A stretch of 64,000 nucleotides of DNA from Aphelenchoides besseyi (taxonomy: Eukaryota > Nematoda > Chromadorea > Rhabditida > Aphelenchoididae): NCBI GenBank assembly GCA_024699855.1, contig JAMPIQ010000002.1:1426001-1490000 (forward strand), written 5' to 3'. The notes beneath the pieces were generated by a model. It was not told the origin of the DNA and made no database searches. It worked only from the letters and a program-made list of their open reading frames with translations. Position 1 is the stretch's first letter, and every line of letters starts with the position of its first letter. Position numbers and translations under genes: made by a program. Shown piece after piece: positions 24,688 through 35,943 of this stretch.

Positions 24688-25555
24688 ATGAATGTGACTG
24701 AAAACAACAGTAATGAGATACTTCTCAAAGTCTTTAAAATCAACTACTTGTTGGCCTTTATTGTTGGTATTGTCGGAAATCCAATCTTGATTTACTTGAT
24801 TCTTAAACGATCGCCGGCCAGTTTGCAGTCCTACAAAACGATCTTTTTGATTTCGTCCTTAATTGATTTCTATTGCATTTTAATGTATGGGATTTGCCAA
24901 TTTGTAGGTTGTTCGGAGTCGGATTTGAACGCTCGATTTAGGACATTCAAATCGTCGGCAGTGTCTCTCTAATCGTCTTCAGAGGCCCAATCAAATATCT
25001 TCCCGAAGTGTGCCAGTGGATTGCCTTCGCACTTTCAGAGCCCTGTAACACATTGGAAGTGCTGACTCTGTTGTTCGAGAATTGGTTTCGATTTCAGTTC
25101 TTTAAAACGTAAGTACATAGTCGATCAATCGAAATCATCAGGTTACTTCAGAAGAAATGCTCTGCCAAAATCTCGGTTGATATGTCTTATAATCATCATT
25201 TTGCTCTTATTTCTCGTTTATCTTCCAACATTCTTAATCGACAAACTTCTTTATGCGAAACAACATTCGAAATATCGTCATTGGTGGCCAGAAGAAGATT
25301 CCGCCAAGTCGGTTATCGTTATTTTTGAAACCGAAAACGATGTGATTCTCAAATCATTGGAACTTTATAGTTTTTCTTTATGTCTTTTTGCATTGCTTTT
25401 GGCTTATGTAATTGCTGGGTTATCAGTTCGAAAAATGAAAACGGAAACGACGGAGATGTCAACAAAAACACGTGAAGTGTTAAGGCAGTTTACGCGAACC
25501 TTGATCATACGAGTAAGTGATTGGTAGTAGTTAGTTTGAACAACGTTTTCCAGCT

Positions 25556-25567
25556 TTTTCTCTTTAC
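25556..25567 (+). repeat. target site duplication, left copy (TTTTCTCTTTAC)
   Basis: Perfect 12-base match to 26844-26855, immediately left of the element tail. Confidence 0.9.
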
Positions 25568-26843
25568 AATGATTACAATGATTACAATGATTTATTCGGT
25601 TCAATCAACAAATCAACAACAAGATAAAATGAAAGATGGTAGAAGATAGTTAATTTGTTGATGCGAATACTTCGACCGCTTTTTTCCAGTCGCTTCGGTT
25701 TTGAGCGATTTGTTGCCATCCGTTTCCCAACAGATTCAAGTCTCGGCGCCAACGGTGAGGTGGTCTTCCAATTGGTCTGGTCCAACCATAAGGCCACCAG
25801 AAAGTTGTTCTTGTTGACCATCGGTTGTCGTTTCTTCTTGCGACATGTCCGGCCCATCGAAACTTACGTTTTAATGCGTCGTGAACGGCGTCTTTAAACT
25901 TTGTTTGTGTTCTGATTTCAACACTTCTGACTTCATCGCGTAGTCGAATGCCAAGAGTTCTTCTTTCCATTGCTCTTTGCGTCGTTGTTAATTTGGTACG
26001 TTCGGTTTTCCGCATCGTCCAAACTTCAGATCCATAATTGAGTGCTGGTAGTACAACTGAGTTGAAGAGTTGAGCTCGAATTTTGACGTCTTTTGTCTTC
26101 TTCAGGACTTCTTGGATGTTTTTGAATCCAAACCATCCGGCCGATCGTCGCCTTCGAATTTCCCCATCAATGGTGTGGTTTTCAGAGATTTCTTGACCTA
26201 AATAAACGTATTTACTTACCAATTTAATAGGTGCGTCCTTGATCAAGATCCTTCCCACTTCACAACTTGGATTTGCCATGACTTGCGTCTTTTTACGGTT
26301 AATACGAAGTCCAATTTGCGATCCCACGTCGTCCAGTTCGTTGAGCATAAGTTCAGCTGTTTGAAAGTCGTGCGCAAAAAGGACAATGTCATCAGCAAAT
26401 CGAAGATGGTGGAGTCGTTCGCCGTCAATCCGAATTCCATAATTGCTCCAATCCAACTGACGAAAAACGTCTTCCAGTGTGGCAGTGAAGAGCTTCGGTG
26501 ATATTGTGTCACCTTGTCTCACACCTCGGCTAACAGGTACTTCAATTGGTTGATAGAAGAGTTGGAATGTGGTGGAGCAATTGGTGTTGATGTTCTTGAG
26601 CGTTCGCGTGTATTTGCTGGAAATGTTCTGGTGGATCAGTGAGTTGATAACCGCGTTGATTTCCACGGAATCAAATGCCTTTTCGTAGTCTACAAAAACT
26701 AAACAAAGTGGCATTTTTACCTCACGACAGCGTTCCATCACTTGGTTTACTGTTTGAAGGTGATCCATAGTTGAGAACCCAGAACGAAAACCAGCTTGTT
26801 CTCGCGGTTGCTCGAAGTCCAGTTGCGACGTCATTCGATTGAC
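25568..26843 (-). mobile_element. RTE-clade-like non-LTR retrotransposon, 5'-truncated copy 1
   Basis: 1276 bases flanked by a perfect 12-base target duplication. The minus-strand reverse transcriptase frame is open to its stop at 25650. The untranslated end is only about 55 bases and the tail is a 9-base tandem unit (AATGATTAC in plus orientation, about three units). A very short 3' end with a short tandem-repeat tail rather than poly(A) is characteristic of RTE elements. The endonuclease and the start of the RT are missing, as expected from incomplete reverse transcription. Confidence 0.85.
25650..26843 (-). CDS. reverse transcriptase fragment of the RTE-like element
   Basis: Open frame of about 397 codons. 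RT landmarks: EQAGFRSGFSTMDHL, FVDYEKAFDSVE, SRGVRQGDTISPKLF, LRFADDIVLFAH (the FADD catalytic core) and YLGQEI. After the RT domain it has the RTE-type C-terminal block RWAGHVARRNDNRW with GRPPHRWRRDL. No stop or frameshift in the retained part. The frame can be read further right, but bases beyond 26843 are antisense receptor sequence, not element. Confidence 0.85.
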   Translation of the reverse strand, partial: VNRMTSQLDFEQPREQAGFRSGFSTMDHLQTVNQVMERCREVKMPLCLVFVDYEKAFDSVEINAVINSLIHQNISSKYTRTLKNINTNCSTTFQLFYQPIEVPVSRGVRQGDTISPKLFTATLEDVFRQLDWSNYGIRIDGERLHHLRFADDIVLFAHDFQTAELMLNELDDVGSQIGLRINRKKTQVMANPSCEVGRILIKDAPIKLVSKYVYLGQEISENHTIDGEIRRRRSAGWFGFKNIQEVLKKTKDVKIRAQLFNSVVLPALNYGSEVWTMRKTERTKLTTTQRAMERRTLGIRLRDEVRSVEIRTQTKFKDAVHDALKRKFRWAGHVARRNDNRWSTRTTFWWPYGWTRPIGRPPHRWRRDLNLLGNGWQQIAQNRSDWKKAVEVFASTN

Positions 26844-26855
26844 TTTTCTCTTTAC
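26844..26855 (+). repeat. target site duplication, right copy
   Basis: Perfect match to 25556-25567; receptor exon resumes directly after it. Confidence 0.9.
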
Positions 26856-27354
26856 CCACAACACAATTGGACCGATTGTTTTCGTTGAGGTATCGAAAGG
26901 ATTCTCCATGAACTCAACGATTGTAACAAAAGTGATCATAATGTTGTATACCTGGTTTCCTACCGTTAACACAATTCTAACGCTTATGATAATTAAAGCC
27001 TACAGACAAGCGTTATGTCGCTATTTCCGCTCTACTACGATTCTTCTTCACTTATGTTCCTCTTCTCAAGACCCAGTACAAGGTCGACCGAGTATAACTT
27101 GAAATGTTTCCAGATATCCTTAATTTGAAGTTTCTAATTTACTTGATATTAAGAATGATTTGATTGTAGAGTTCACTAATAATCAAACTTGCAATAAGTT
27201 TATTCCAGTCAATTGAATTAAATACGCTAAAATGAAAGCCAATGTTTTGGAATACGAAATAAACTTTCCAATCAAACCGACACATTTGTTAATTATTTTT
27301 AGGTAAATACCAAATACAATCTTTTATGTTTTGAGACGAGAAATAGACAGTTTG

Positions 27355-28080
27355 CTACGAGACAGTTGAAGTTGACTTCAGAGCGTTCAGTATGACTTTT
27401 CGATAGGGAGTCACAAAGTAGAGAACGCAGCAATAATCAACCCAACAGTGAGCTCCTGCCAAAGACATCAAAATTATACCACTAATTTCGGCAAGTGGGT
27501 TTTGGAAGTAAACGAACAAACACATGATAAACATCGGAAGCAACAAGAAGATATAAGTTACTTGGTTTTGAATGGCCATTACCTTAAACAACATGAATTG
27601 AAGTCGATATGATGCCAAGCTGTGTTTCTTTGAGTAGATCGTATAAACGAAATGACCGAAAATAACGGGAGCCACTATGAACAAGAACAACAGAAGTAAG
27701 ATCGAAATACACAAGACGATGAGACGAGATTCTCCAGAAGTCACGTAACAGGTTTTGGGCTTCTTTTCAAAATATTCGATCAGCGCAGGATTCTCAGCTG
27801 CAAATTGGATTTCTATTTGATTCACGGGTGTTTGGATACTGAACATGGATCCCAAGACCAGGCCTTGAAAGAGTAAATGCGCAACAACAAAAAGAGTTAT
27901 CGTCCATTTTGTGTTGTCAAAGAACCGAGCAAAACGACCGAGAAACAACTAAAAACACGTGTGATTCCTTGTTATCTAACTTACTCGAGAATAGCGATAG
28001 ACCAACAAACATGTCACTGCCAAATCGAGATTGACGACGCAGAACACGACCAGGTAGAAAACGAACGTAAACTGATAGTC
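27355..28080 (-). pseudogene. Srh-like chemoreceptor, 5'-truncated
   Basis: Two minus-strand exons (about 28080-27984 and 27948-27355) joined across a 35-base intron encode TM3 to the C-terminus of a relative of the receptor at 7027: VQFAAENPxLxxYF-like AAENPALIEYF, SYRLQFMLFKVMAIQ, and a final LYFVTPYRKVILNAL. TM1-TM2 exons and any ATG are absent upstream as far as 28320. Frame is otherwise intact. Likely a truncated duplicate. Confidence 0.6.
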
Positions 28081-29167
28081 AGTGAGTGGGACGAGTGACT
28101 TTCAAAGTGAATATTACTCAAATTCGATTGTACTACAGAATCACAGCACATGACTTAAAAGCTTCTGGAATTAACTTTGACAACTCGAAACCAAAGACCG
28201 TAATCGATGAAACCATCGAGCTCCACTATAATGCTAAAGTTATGCTAGAGTTACAATGAACGGTAAAACGGAAACTACAAACTGCAGTCGCATTGTAGCC
28301 GCCTAATTTACTGCTTCGTCTACAATGATCGATTCGCAATACCTCGGCAGAAAGTCTTCAGATGCTTCTGTCGATGACCGAAGTTGTTTGATTCTTTTTG
28401 TTGTTATTATGGACGGCAAATTTCCACCGAATCCCGAATTGTTGATTCTGTTCGCGCTGATCCGGCGCTTTACGACGGGATCTACAAACGGATCAAATGG
28501 CAAGAAATTACGGTACGAACGAATTACAAACGTAAGTTGATTCTAATCGCCGATAGTTCTCGTTCTTTTCAGCCGGTAAAGCGGCGGAGGCTGGGGCGAT
28601 GTAAATTCGGAATGCAACAAGGAGATACGCTCTTGAACAGGCGACCAAACCGAACGGATGGACATTGTTTGCAGCTTCGATTCTTTCAAAACATGCCCGC
28701 ACAACAGAGCCTGCTGCATCACTGTCATATTTCGAGAGCAACTTCTGAATGTAATCCGCGAGAATGATCGAAAAGACGAGATAGAAGTTCAAGGACCTGT
28801 TTCCGCCAACGAATTGAAGAAAGCGCATCCGTTATTACGTTCGTACGTTTTTCGTGAAGTGCTCGGATTGGTTGAATTGGCGGTTGAACGCGAAACCAAT
28901 GTGGTCTCTGTTGGATGTTAACTGTTCCTCGTAGTCGTTTAAATAAACTTTTCTGTGTGAAGATTTGGGAGATATCTTTCATTTGTTTGACTCAAGTTGT
29001 ATCGATCAGTTTCGAACAGAGATTACTTGAGTACCTTAACAAACTCATTGAAATGTTGTTGCACTTTTTACTCAAAGTTACAAGGATCTTATATCCATTC
29101 AGACGATAAAAAGATCAAAGTTTAGATTGAACTTGGATTTTAATCTCTCTGCTACAATGCAATGTAT
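28081..29167. other. unresolved region, possible MADF-like fragment
   Basis: A plus-strand piece at about 28428-28505 reads IVDSVRADPALYDGIYKRIK then WQEIT. This resembles the start of a MADF DNA-binding domain. Further right, 28748-28921 (plus) is open with a charged helical composition and a stop. I cannot join them in phase, and both strands carry long open frames here, so no gene is called. Confidence 0.25.
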
Positions 29168-30739
29168 TCAAGTCTTATTTTTGTTCGCCGACTTCTTTGC
29201 TGACGTCTTCTTCGGAAGAGACTTCTTTTCAATGGATTTCTGTGCTGATGCAGGATTTGAAGGCGCTTTGTTTTTCGCTCCATCAACAAACTGTGGATAA
29301 AAAGATGCTTCAAACCCATTGTTGTGTTGATTTAGTGGATACTCGTTAGTGTGACCATTGAAGTATCCACCGTATTGTCCATTACTAGCTGATCGCTCTC
29401 GATTTCCGTTGTTCGAAGACTCATAACCGTAATCTCCGTTATTCGAGTACTGACCTTGTCTGCCATGTCGATGTCCTACGATTAGAAATAAGAACTTTTG
29501 ATTACTTTGCAGTCATTTCAAGAGCTTCAATTCACAACCATAGGATGTAGTAACTCAAGAAAACACAATGTATCTTACCTCTATGATGATGTCCTTTGTG
29601 TCGCTTTCCGTTCTGATAATTTCCGTTTTGGTTGTAATTGTTCGAATAGAAGTCGCCGTTTGGATTGCCACTATTTGGATTATATTGACCGTTCTGATTT
29701 CCATTATATGGATAGTACTGGCTATTTTGTCCGTTTCCTGCAATTGTGTTTTCAACTTGTGTGCGTAGATATTGCGAGTGCTCAGACTCATGATGAAGAT
29801 AACTCGTTTTTATGTTTAGTTTAAAAGAGGTTGTATTCTAAAATGAAGCTCAAAATCACCTGTATTCCAACCATCATAATCGTAGCCTCCAACCTGAAAT
29901 TCAAAGTTAATTTTGATATTAAAGATACTTTTATGACAAGCTCGATCTTCAACAAACTTACATTTTGGTTGTTGTTAGAATCCCAACCATTTTGGTTGCT
30001 TTCTCCACTCAGCCAACCATTGTAACCACTTGTGGATTCAATGTTGTTTCCTCCTTGATTATTGTTGCCACAAAATTGATATCGTCGTTGGGCAATTAGT
30101 TTTTCCAGAGTGCTCATGCATTGGGCGTTGATAAACACTGAAAGAAGATGACGATGAAATTGATTGATTGCAATGCTTACTTTGAATTTGACTTCGCACA
30201 TCTGTGTTCGCGTTGACTTCATCCAACACCGATTGCGGTTGTTCTTCGAGCAGTCGATTGTTCGCTTGACATGTTTGTGGCCATGTCTGAAAATAAAATG
30301 TCGATGCGTTCATGATTGGAGATTACTTGTCCCATATTGTAGATGTTGTCGGCGTTTTGTTGAGCAAAATTCTTCGCCTGTTCACTCATGGTGGAGCTTT
30401 GAATGAGGTTATTAGCAGCTGGAACGTTCATTAACTGCGTGAATATGATCGTCACTTACTGTTCATTCGTTCGGTTTGATGTTGTAACGAGTTTTTTTCA
30501 GCATCCAACATGATTCCACCAACTTGATCACAAAGTTCGTTCAAACTGGTTAAAATCTCTGCCTTTGTTTTGCTTGAATTGTGAATAATTGAATAGAATT
30601 GGGAAGCATAGTCGGAAGGAATTACGGTGGAATAAATGTCGTAGAAGAATTGGTCTTGAAACGCAGCATCTTGAACACTAATACATTTGGCGTAAACTAG
30701 TGGAGTGTATAGAAGAAGAAGAAGAACCCTAATCCACAT
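29168..30739 (-). CDS. secreted Asn/Gly/Gln/Tyr-rich protein with basic tail
   Basis: Eight minus-strand exons (30739-30460, 30418-30327, 30286-30181, 30137-29962, 29893-29860, 29737-29579, 29475-29168) agree in phase. A signal peptide (MWIRVLLLLLYTPLVYA) precedes a helical region with four spaced cysteines (AKCIS, LNELCD, PQTCQ, NAQCM, then FCGNNN). After that comes a low-complexity half of repeated Asn, Gly, Gln and Tyr (for example NGNQNGQYNPNSGNPNG), a GHHHRGHRHG histidine cluster, and a Lys/Ser/Ala tail (SLPKKTSAKKSANKNK). No enzyme motif. Composition suits an extracellular, possibly self-assembling or metal-binding matrix protein; that is inference. Confidence 0.7.
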
Positions 30740-31257
30740 TTCAATCGTGTGTTTCTGGTCTAGACCAGTGGTTTCTGAGTCAAATTCTTGCGCTTAAATT
30801 GCATATCACAAGTAACAACATTTCATTGATTTGGGCGGTAGCATTTCCGATTGATTGAACAGTTGTCTTGTTCGTTGGAAAGAGCCAATTAAAAGTGAAA
30901 GGTATACAAATGACCAATTTCGATCGTTTGTTTATTTAGATGTCCACGAGAACATGTGATTTTGAAAGGTAACTTTGGAAATATCACGTTACGTGCTAGC
31001 TATTGCAGTTAGTATCGAATAGTCAAATGCCGTTACAACTAATTTTAAGGCGTGAGTGTAAAGGACGGTCAGGCATAAATAACACAAAGAGCTTAGACGA
31101 CATGATAGAAATAAGACGAATTTCGGTTTAAGTGACACGGAAAAGACGATTTAGTTTTATCAGGAGTTTAAATTTTTTGTCGTGGGCTGCAGAATTTGAG
31201 TCTTCTAAGACCTTTTGAAAGAAGAAAAACGTCTTTCGATTCAATTCGTCGTCGGGT
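30740..31257. other. divergent promoter region
   Basis: No gene seen between the two outward-facing genes at 30739 (minus) and 31258 (plus). Confidence 0.4.
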
Positions 31258-32572
31258 ATGCGTCTTCAAATGTTATGGCTATTGATTTGTTACGTGAATT
31301 TGAGTCAAACAAGCATTCGGGAGATTGGGAAATCGATATCATTTGAACTCTATTTTGTTAGTGAGTGGAAGATAGACATGAAAATATGTAAACGCTTTTA
31401 GGTTTTGTATTCCTTAATCCCGGAACTCCGACACAGTACAGTTTCTATGGTATACTAAATCTGTATATTGGCGAGCTACTTTTAGTCGATATAAATTGCG
31501 GAGAACGTCTCTTCGATTGTCCACGATATTGTCAAGATCGTAAGTTGAGAACTAAAAGCACTAATTGGACTGGTACTTGAAGCTAATTTCTTCGTAACGT
31601 ATTGTCCTCTCGGTTGTGATGCGAATCTGAATCCGATTACTCGCAAATTGTACTGCAATAATTTTGCTAGTGACAAATACAAATCTAACGAGTCGTTAAC
31701 TTTTGAGATTATTAAGTCGCTTGGAAAGTGGAGCTATCAGTTAAATGAATATCGTAAACTTGAAGGGATTTGGGTAAAAGACGTCTTCAAAGATCAATAT
31801 AGCAAAAACATTGGAACTTTGCGTTTTGTCGATTTGTTGTACTCAGATGCAAGGTAGAAAAGACATTGATGATAATCAGTTCAATATTGTAGACGCTTTA
31901 GACTAGCCGGTGGATATAACGCTCTTCTTGGATTGGCTCCTAATGAGAACGGGTTTGTGCACCAGCTCTTCGAACAGAATTTGATCGATAGAGTGGCTGT
32001 TACGTTCGTTCCAACATTTCCCAGAGGTCGATTCATAGCTGGAGAACGAGCAAACAGAAGTTATTGTCGCGAAGATCAATGGACCACTCATTCGACAATT
32101 CATCCACATTTTTGGTTTTTAAGAGCAGAAGAAATTCAAATTGGCGATCAAATTTACTTCAACCAAACCGTAAAGTATATCCTTCTATTGAACTAACCAC
32201 TGTTTTCAGATAACTTTTGGTTTTGATGCGAAGCTTCGTATTCCAGCAAACCACCTTGATCCACTGCTGAGAAAACGCATTTTGTTTCAACGCGCGTACA
32301 ATGATCAGTTAGAAGCGTCAATAAATTCCGAGAGATTGAATTTTAAACTACGAATTGGAAGACGTGAGATTTTTATTCCATCGAAATTGATCTTTGACAT
32401 TGATCTTTGTGAAAAAGGAGCCATTCGATGTCCAACACACTTTTGGTCGACTTCAGCTGCTCGTTACACAAACACAGCCGGTGGTTGGTCGTTTGGCATC
32501 TCGGATAGAGTTTGTTTGTTTTTCGACTACGAAACCATGAACGTTGGACTCGGAACACTTATTCGCAGATAA
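31258..32572 (+). CDS. pepsin-fold (A1) protein lacking both catalytic DTG motifs
   Basis: Five exons (31258-31360, 31402-31539, 31583-31853, 31893-32169, 32210-32572) join in phase to 383 residues with a signal peptide. The fold of an aspartic protease is recognisable: NPGTPTQYSFYG (equivalent of IGTPPQ), GGYNALLGLAPNENGFV (DGILGL region), WSFGISDRVCLFFDYETMNVGLG at the end (WxLG...FD...xxVG). The first catalytic motif position reads VDINCG and the second FDAKLRIP instead of DTG. The family call is from motif order; loss of both triads predicts no peptidase activity, so perhaps a binding role. Six or more cysteines fit a secreted protein. Confidence 0.68.
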
Positions 32573-32772
32573 AACGGCTTATTGATGAGCACTTTATTTA
32601 CACTCATACACAAAGAAAAGACATAAGCCCGTAGAGTTGTTGAAAGACAAAACGAGAGAATAAGTTAGAATCTAACAAATGAAACGGGCTCAAGAAAAGG
32701 AGATTTCTATCAGAGTCGAAATGGCAGATTGACATCAAAATGGTCGGAAAAAGAGAAACCATGCAGTTGCTT
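32573..32772. other. convergent 3' ends
   Basis: Short gap between two convergent genes; nothing else seen. Confidence 0.4.
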
Positions 32773-35700
32773 TTAGCCGCTCGATTGGAAGAGATACTCC
32801 AATTGCGGTGGAATTGTGATCGTTTTTGTTTCGGGCGGCGGTTTGAAGTTTTTGGCGAGTTTGACCAACTGAAAATTTCGTTTTACAACGTTCTCTTATG
32901 TTAACGACTCACTTGTTCTTTCATTTCATCCAAGGCACCACCAGTGTTTGCCCAACGTTGAAGTCGTTGCAGATTATCTAATCCGATGGTACGATCTACG
33001 TGACCCAACAGCTTCGCTTGACTGTCCAGTTTCTGACTTCCCAACGCGACTTCCAAAATGTCGATGGCCGCCGACTCCAGCGGAGCTCCGGATTCGAAGT
33101 TTGTGAGCATTTGATTGAAACTCAAATCCGCGCGATTCAAAATGTTCAACAGAGCCGAGGGTTTGATCTGAAGTTGTGAATTAAAGAAGAAACGATGGAA
33201 ACTGAACTTACGGTCGTTGGCGTGTTTTCAGTGACGTCCATTGATGCTGCCGAAAACGACGACATTGGCATGATACCCGCAGCTTCACCACCCGTTGAAA
33301 CAGCCGGAACTGGCGGTGGAATCAATTGCCCCGGCAAAACTGATGGACCGTAGCCGTCGCCCGTTGGTCCACGAACGTTCGGCGTTAACGCCGATTCACC
33401 AGTAAAGAAATCTTCTTCTGAACATTCAAAGAATTTTGATATGAGCTAAAAACCATTTTACCTTTTAATTCGGGTTCTGGTGACAGTTTCTTCGGTTGTC
33501 TTCCTTTGCCACCTTTCTTTCCTTTCTTGTTTTTGGCTCCATGACCTGCCGAAGATTCACTGTCCGGTGCTGCAATGCCGCCATTTCCAGGACCTGCTGG
33601 GAAAGACGAGAACGGTGACCCACGACTGCTACCGAATCCGCCTTGAAATTCTTTGGGCGGAGCGGCGGGTCGAAGTCCCGAATTCTCGGGAATAATCAAC
33701 GGTGCTTCGGGAGCTGGTACTGCAGTTGTTCTGAAGAGAAAAACAATAATTGAATTAGAATAAAGTAACGAACGCTGGTTCTGGTTTCTCAGTTGGCTGT
33801 GGAGTTGTTGCTTCGGTTGGAAGTGGTGGTGCAGGAGCCAACAAATCGGCATTTGGATCTAACGGTACAGAAGCGCCGTTCAAACCGAAAGCTTCGTTAA
33901 AACCGGGAGGTGGAGTGCCGATTGGTCCAAAACCGGCGGCTGAGTCTCCAGTTTCTTCGTTCGTTCCTGGAGGTGGACCGGCGCTTAATCCGTCTGTTGA
34001 CTCGAATTCCGAAGCTGCCGGAGGCCGATGGCCGCGAATCGCTTCGACGTCTTCATCTCCCCACTCGGTAACTCGTGGAACTTGTCGTGGGCGACTGACC
34101 GGTTTTGGGCTTTGAACTGAAGCAGAAGATGGTAATACCGGTCGTCTGGGCAGTGGGTTACCGGTTGGATTGGGGAACTGATCGAAGGTTGCCAGTTCGG
34201 GCAAAGAGATCGGTCCCGCCTGATTGTTCGTGTTTTCCGCTTGAGCTCGTGCTTCTTCTGAAAAAGAATGGAAGTTCGAGGAATGTAAACGAATATGTCA
34301 GTGCAAAACATAAAAACCGAATGCGTACCGTGAGTTCGGATTTTCAATCGTGGTCGCGGAACCAATCGATTGGTGACCAATTTAAATCGATGTTCCGCTC
34401 TCATACCCGCCTGTCGATGATGATAATCTTCGCCAGTGGATGAGAAATCTAAATTTGTGCCGTTGAAGTGAGTGAAGAAGTGAATGTGCAGTGGAAAAGC
34501 AAGAAAAACTAACCGCCAACAATCGTCGGTCCATCAGACGTTTCTTCGAGTGCAGTCGGGAGTTGTGATCGAACATTGGCGCTGTTTCCCGTTCCTTCGG
34601 CAAACGGCAATCCACGAGGTTGACCAAAGTTAGGGATCGCTGGTTGATTGGAACCTTCGGGCAATGGTGTCAGAATGGGACCCGTGATTCGACGTCCTGG
34701 AAACGAGATTCGTGATGCTGAAGCGAAGTGTTGAGTTCGTTCGCCGAATGCACGCGACGGTTTAGACGGTTTTTCGACGGCAAGCGATTCCCAAGTGCCA
34801 GGCTGAGGAGAAACGACCGTAGGACTAATAAGCGAGCTTCCAGTTCGAAGTGATTGTCTGAAAAACGCGTTTGATTGATCACTCGAATTGGTCATCAACC
34901 TTCGAATGTTGTTGTTGGCGATTGCGGCAAGTTCGCTTTTCGTTTGTGGTTCACCGGTCGGTTGTGTGGCTCGAATTGCCATCTGAGCGGCTGTGACTTC
35001 GCTGCGTTGTGGCAACGTCGGTCGAACGGCATCGGGTTGTTGAGTTTGAGGTGTTGGAGCGTGTCGAGAGACAATTTGCGGTACAGTGTTCGTTGGAGTG
35101 GTCGATGTGGGCGGATGAGTCCAGGCTTTCTGCTGTATCAAACGCATACGTTGATATCGAGAACCGTTTGTTCCCACAAGTGGTCCGATTTTACGCCAAC
35201 GGGCCTGAGGTTAGAAATGAACAGAAGAAGCGACTAATGTTTAGGAGAGAAAGTACAAGAATTTGATTTCTACGGCAAAACAAAAACGAATACGCAGCGG
35301 CAGAGCAAACGAAAAGCGAATTCAACTCACTTGTATTCGTCGTTTTCGTTCCACTTCAACGCTGGAGCTGAAATAGTTCGGTTGTTGTCTTCTCGGTGCA
35401 TGAGCGGTTGGAGCTGCGAATTGTCGAGAATGTCCGGAGGTTGCGGCCACGTGTTCGGCGTAAGCGCCACGATAAGCGGCGAGACGCGGATGCGTCAATG
35501 AAGCAAAGCGCTGGAAACCAAATTTTGAAGCAAAAGCAAATCAAAGCGCAAGAAAAAGACGCAAATTTTCGTTTCCCCATTCAACAACTTACATCGTGTC
35601 GTTCTTCTTTTGTTGTCGTTGTGGTGATTGGGAAGCTTGGAGGCGTCGAAACGTGTCGTGAGGTCGGCGGCGCAACAGCACGTGGAGCGTCGGGAATCAC

Positions 35701-35943
35701 AGCCAAAGGTGGCGGTTTCGACGCGTATACTGTGGCCGGTATTCTTCTGATGCCGCGCAAATGCGTTCGATCGCCCGTTGAGTTGTAGGCGACGTGAATG
35801 TCCGATTGCTGAAAGTTGCCGTTCGCTTAAGTGGCTTGAAGCTTTGAACTCACAGCTAAAGAAGTTTGGACGAAAAGAATGAAAAACAAAGAAGTCCATC
35901 TGATGGTCTCGCCGTGACACGGCCACCTCCACTGCCGACTCAT
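32773..35943 (-). CDS. large secreted proline-rich protein, function unknown
   Basis: Ten minus-strand exons (35943-35854, 35808-35593, 35510-35331, 35204-34514, 34448-34329, 34257-33774, 33730-33462, 33417-33212, 33167-32913, 32868-32773) all agree in phase, giving 868 residues. The start at 35943 is chosen because it yields a membrane-type signal (TSLFFILFVQTSLA) before the first splice. The middle is disordered, rich in Pro, Gly, Ser and Gln, with a lysine cluster (GAKNKKGKKGGKGRQPKK). The last 110 residues are compact and helical (KPSALLNILNRADLSFNQML, then LGSQKLDSQAKLLGHVDRTI). No family recognised. Low cysteine content and proline richness suggest an extracellular structural protein, by inference only. 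Confidence 0.7.

Larger units (their letters stand above)
24688..27102 (+). pseudogene. Srd/Str-like chemoreceptor split by a retrotransposon
   Basis: Exons 24688-24903, 24942-25108, 25152-25512 and 25554-25567 continue, after the insertion, at 26856-27102. Removing the insert and one copy of the 12-base duplication restores phase. The 3' part encodes TM7 (NTILTLMIIKAYRQALCRYF) with a normal stop at 27100-27102. Early landmarks are GNPILIYLILKRSPASLQSYK in TM1-TM2 and SVRKMKTETTEMSTKTR ahead of TM6. No other frame damage is seen, so the insertion looks like the inactivating event and is young. Confidence 0.78.

Noticed and set aside
26844..26972. N-terminal extension of the RT frame to 26972
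   Set aside because: These bases are the antisense of the interrupted receptor exon beyond the target duplication, so the frame is open there by chance.
34509..35177. plus-strand frames over the proline-rich gene
   Set aside because: The minus-strand exon chain agrees in phase over ten exons; plus frames are shadows.
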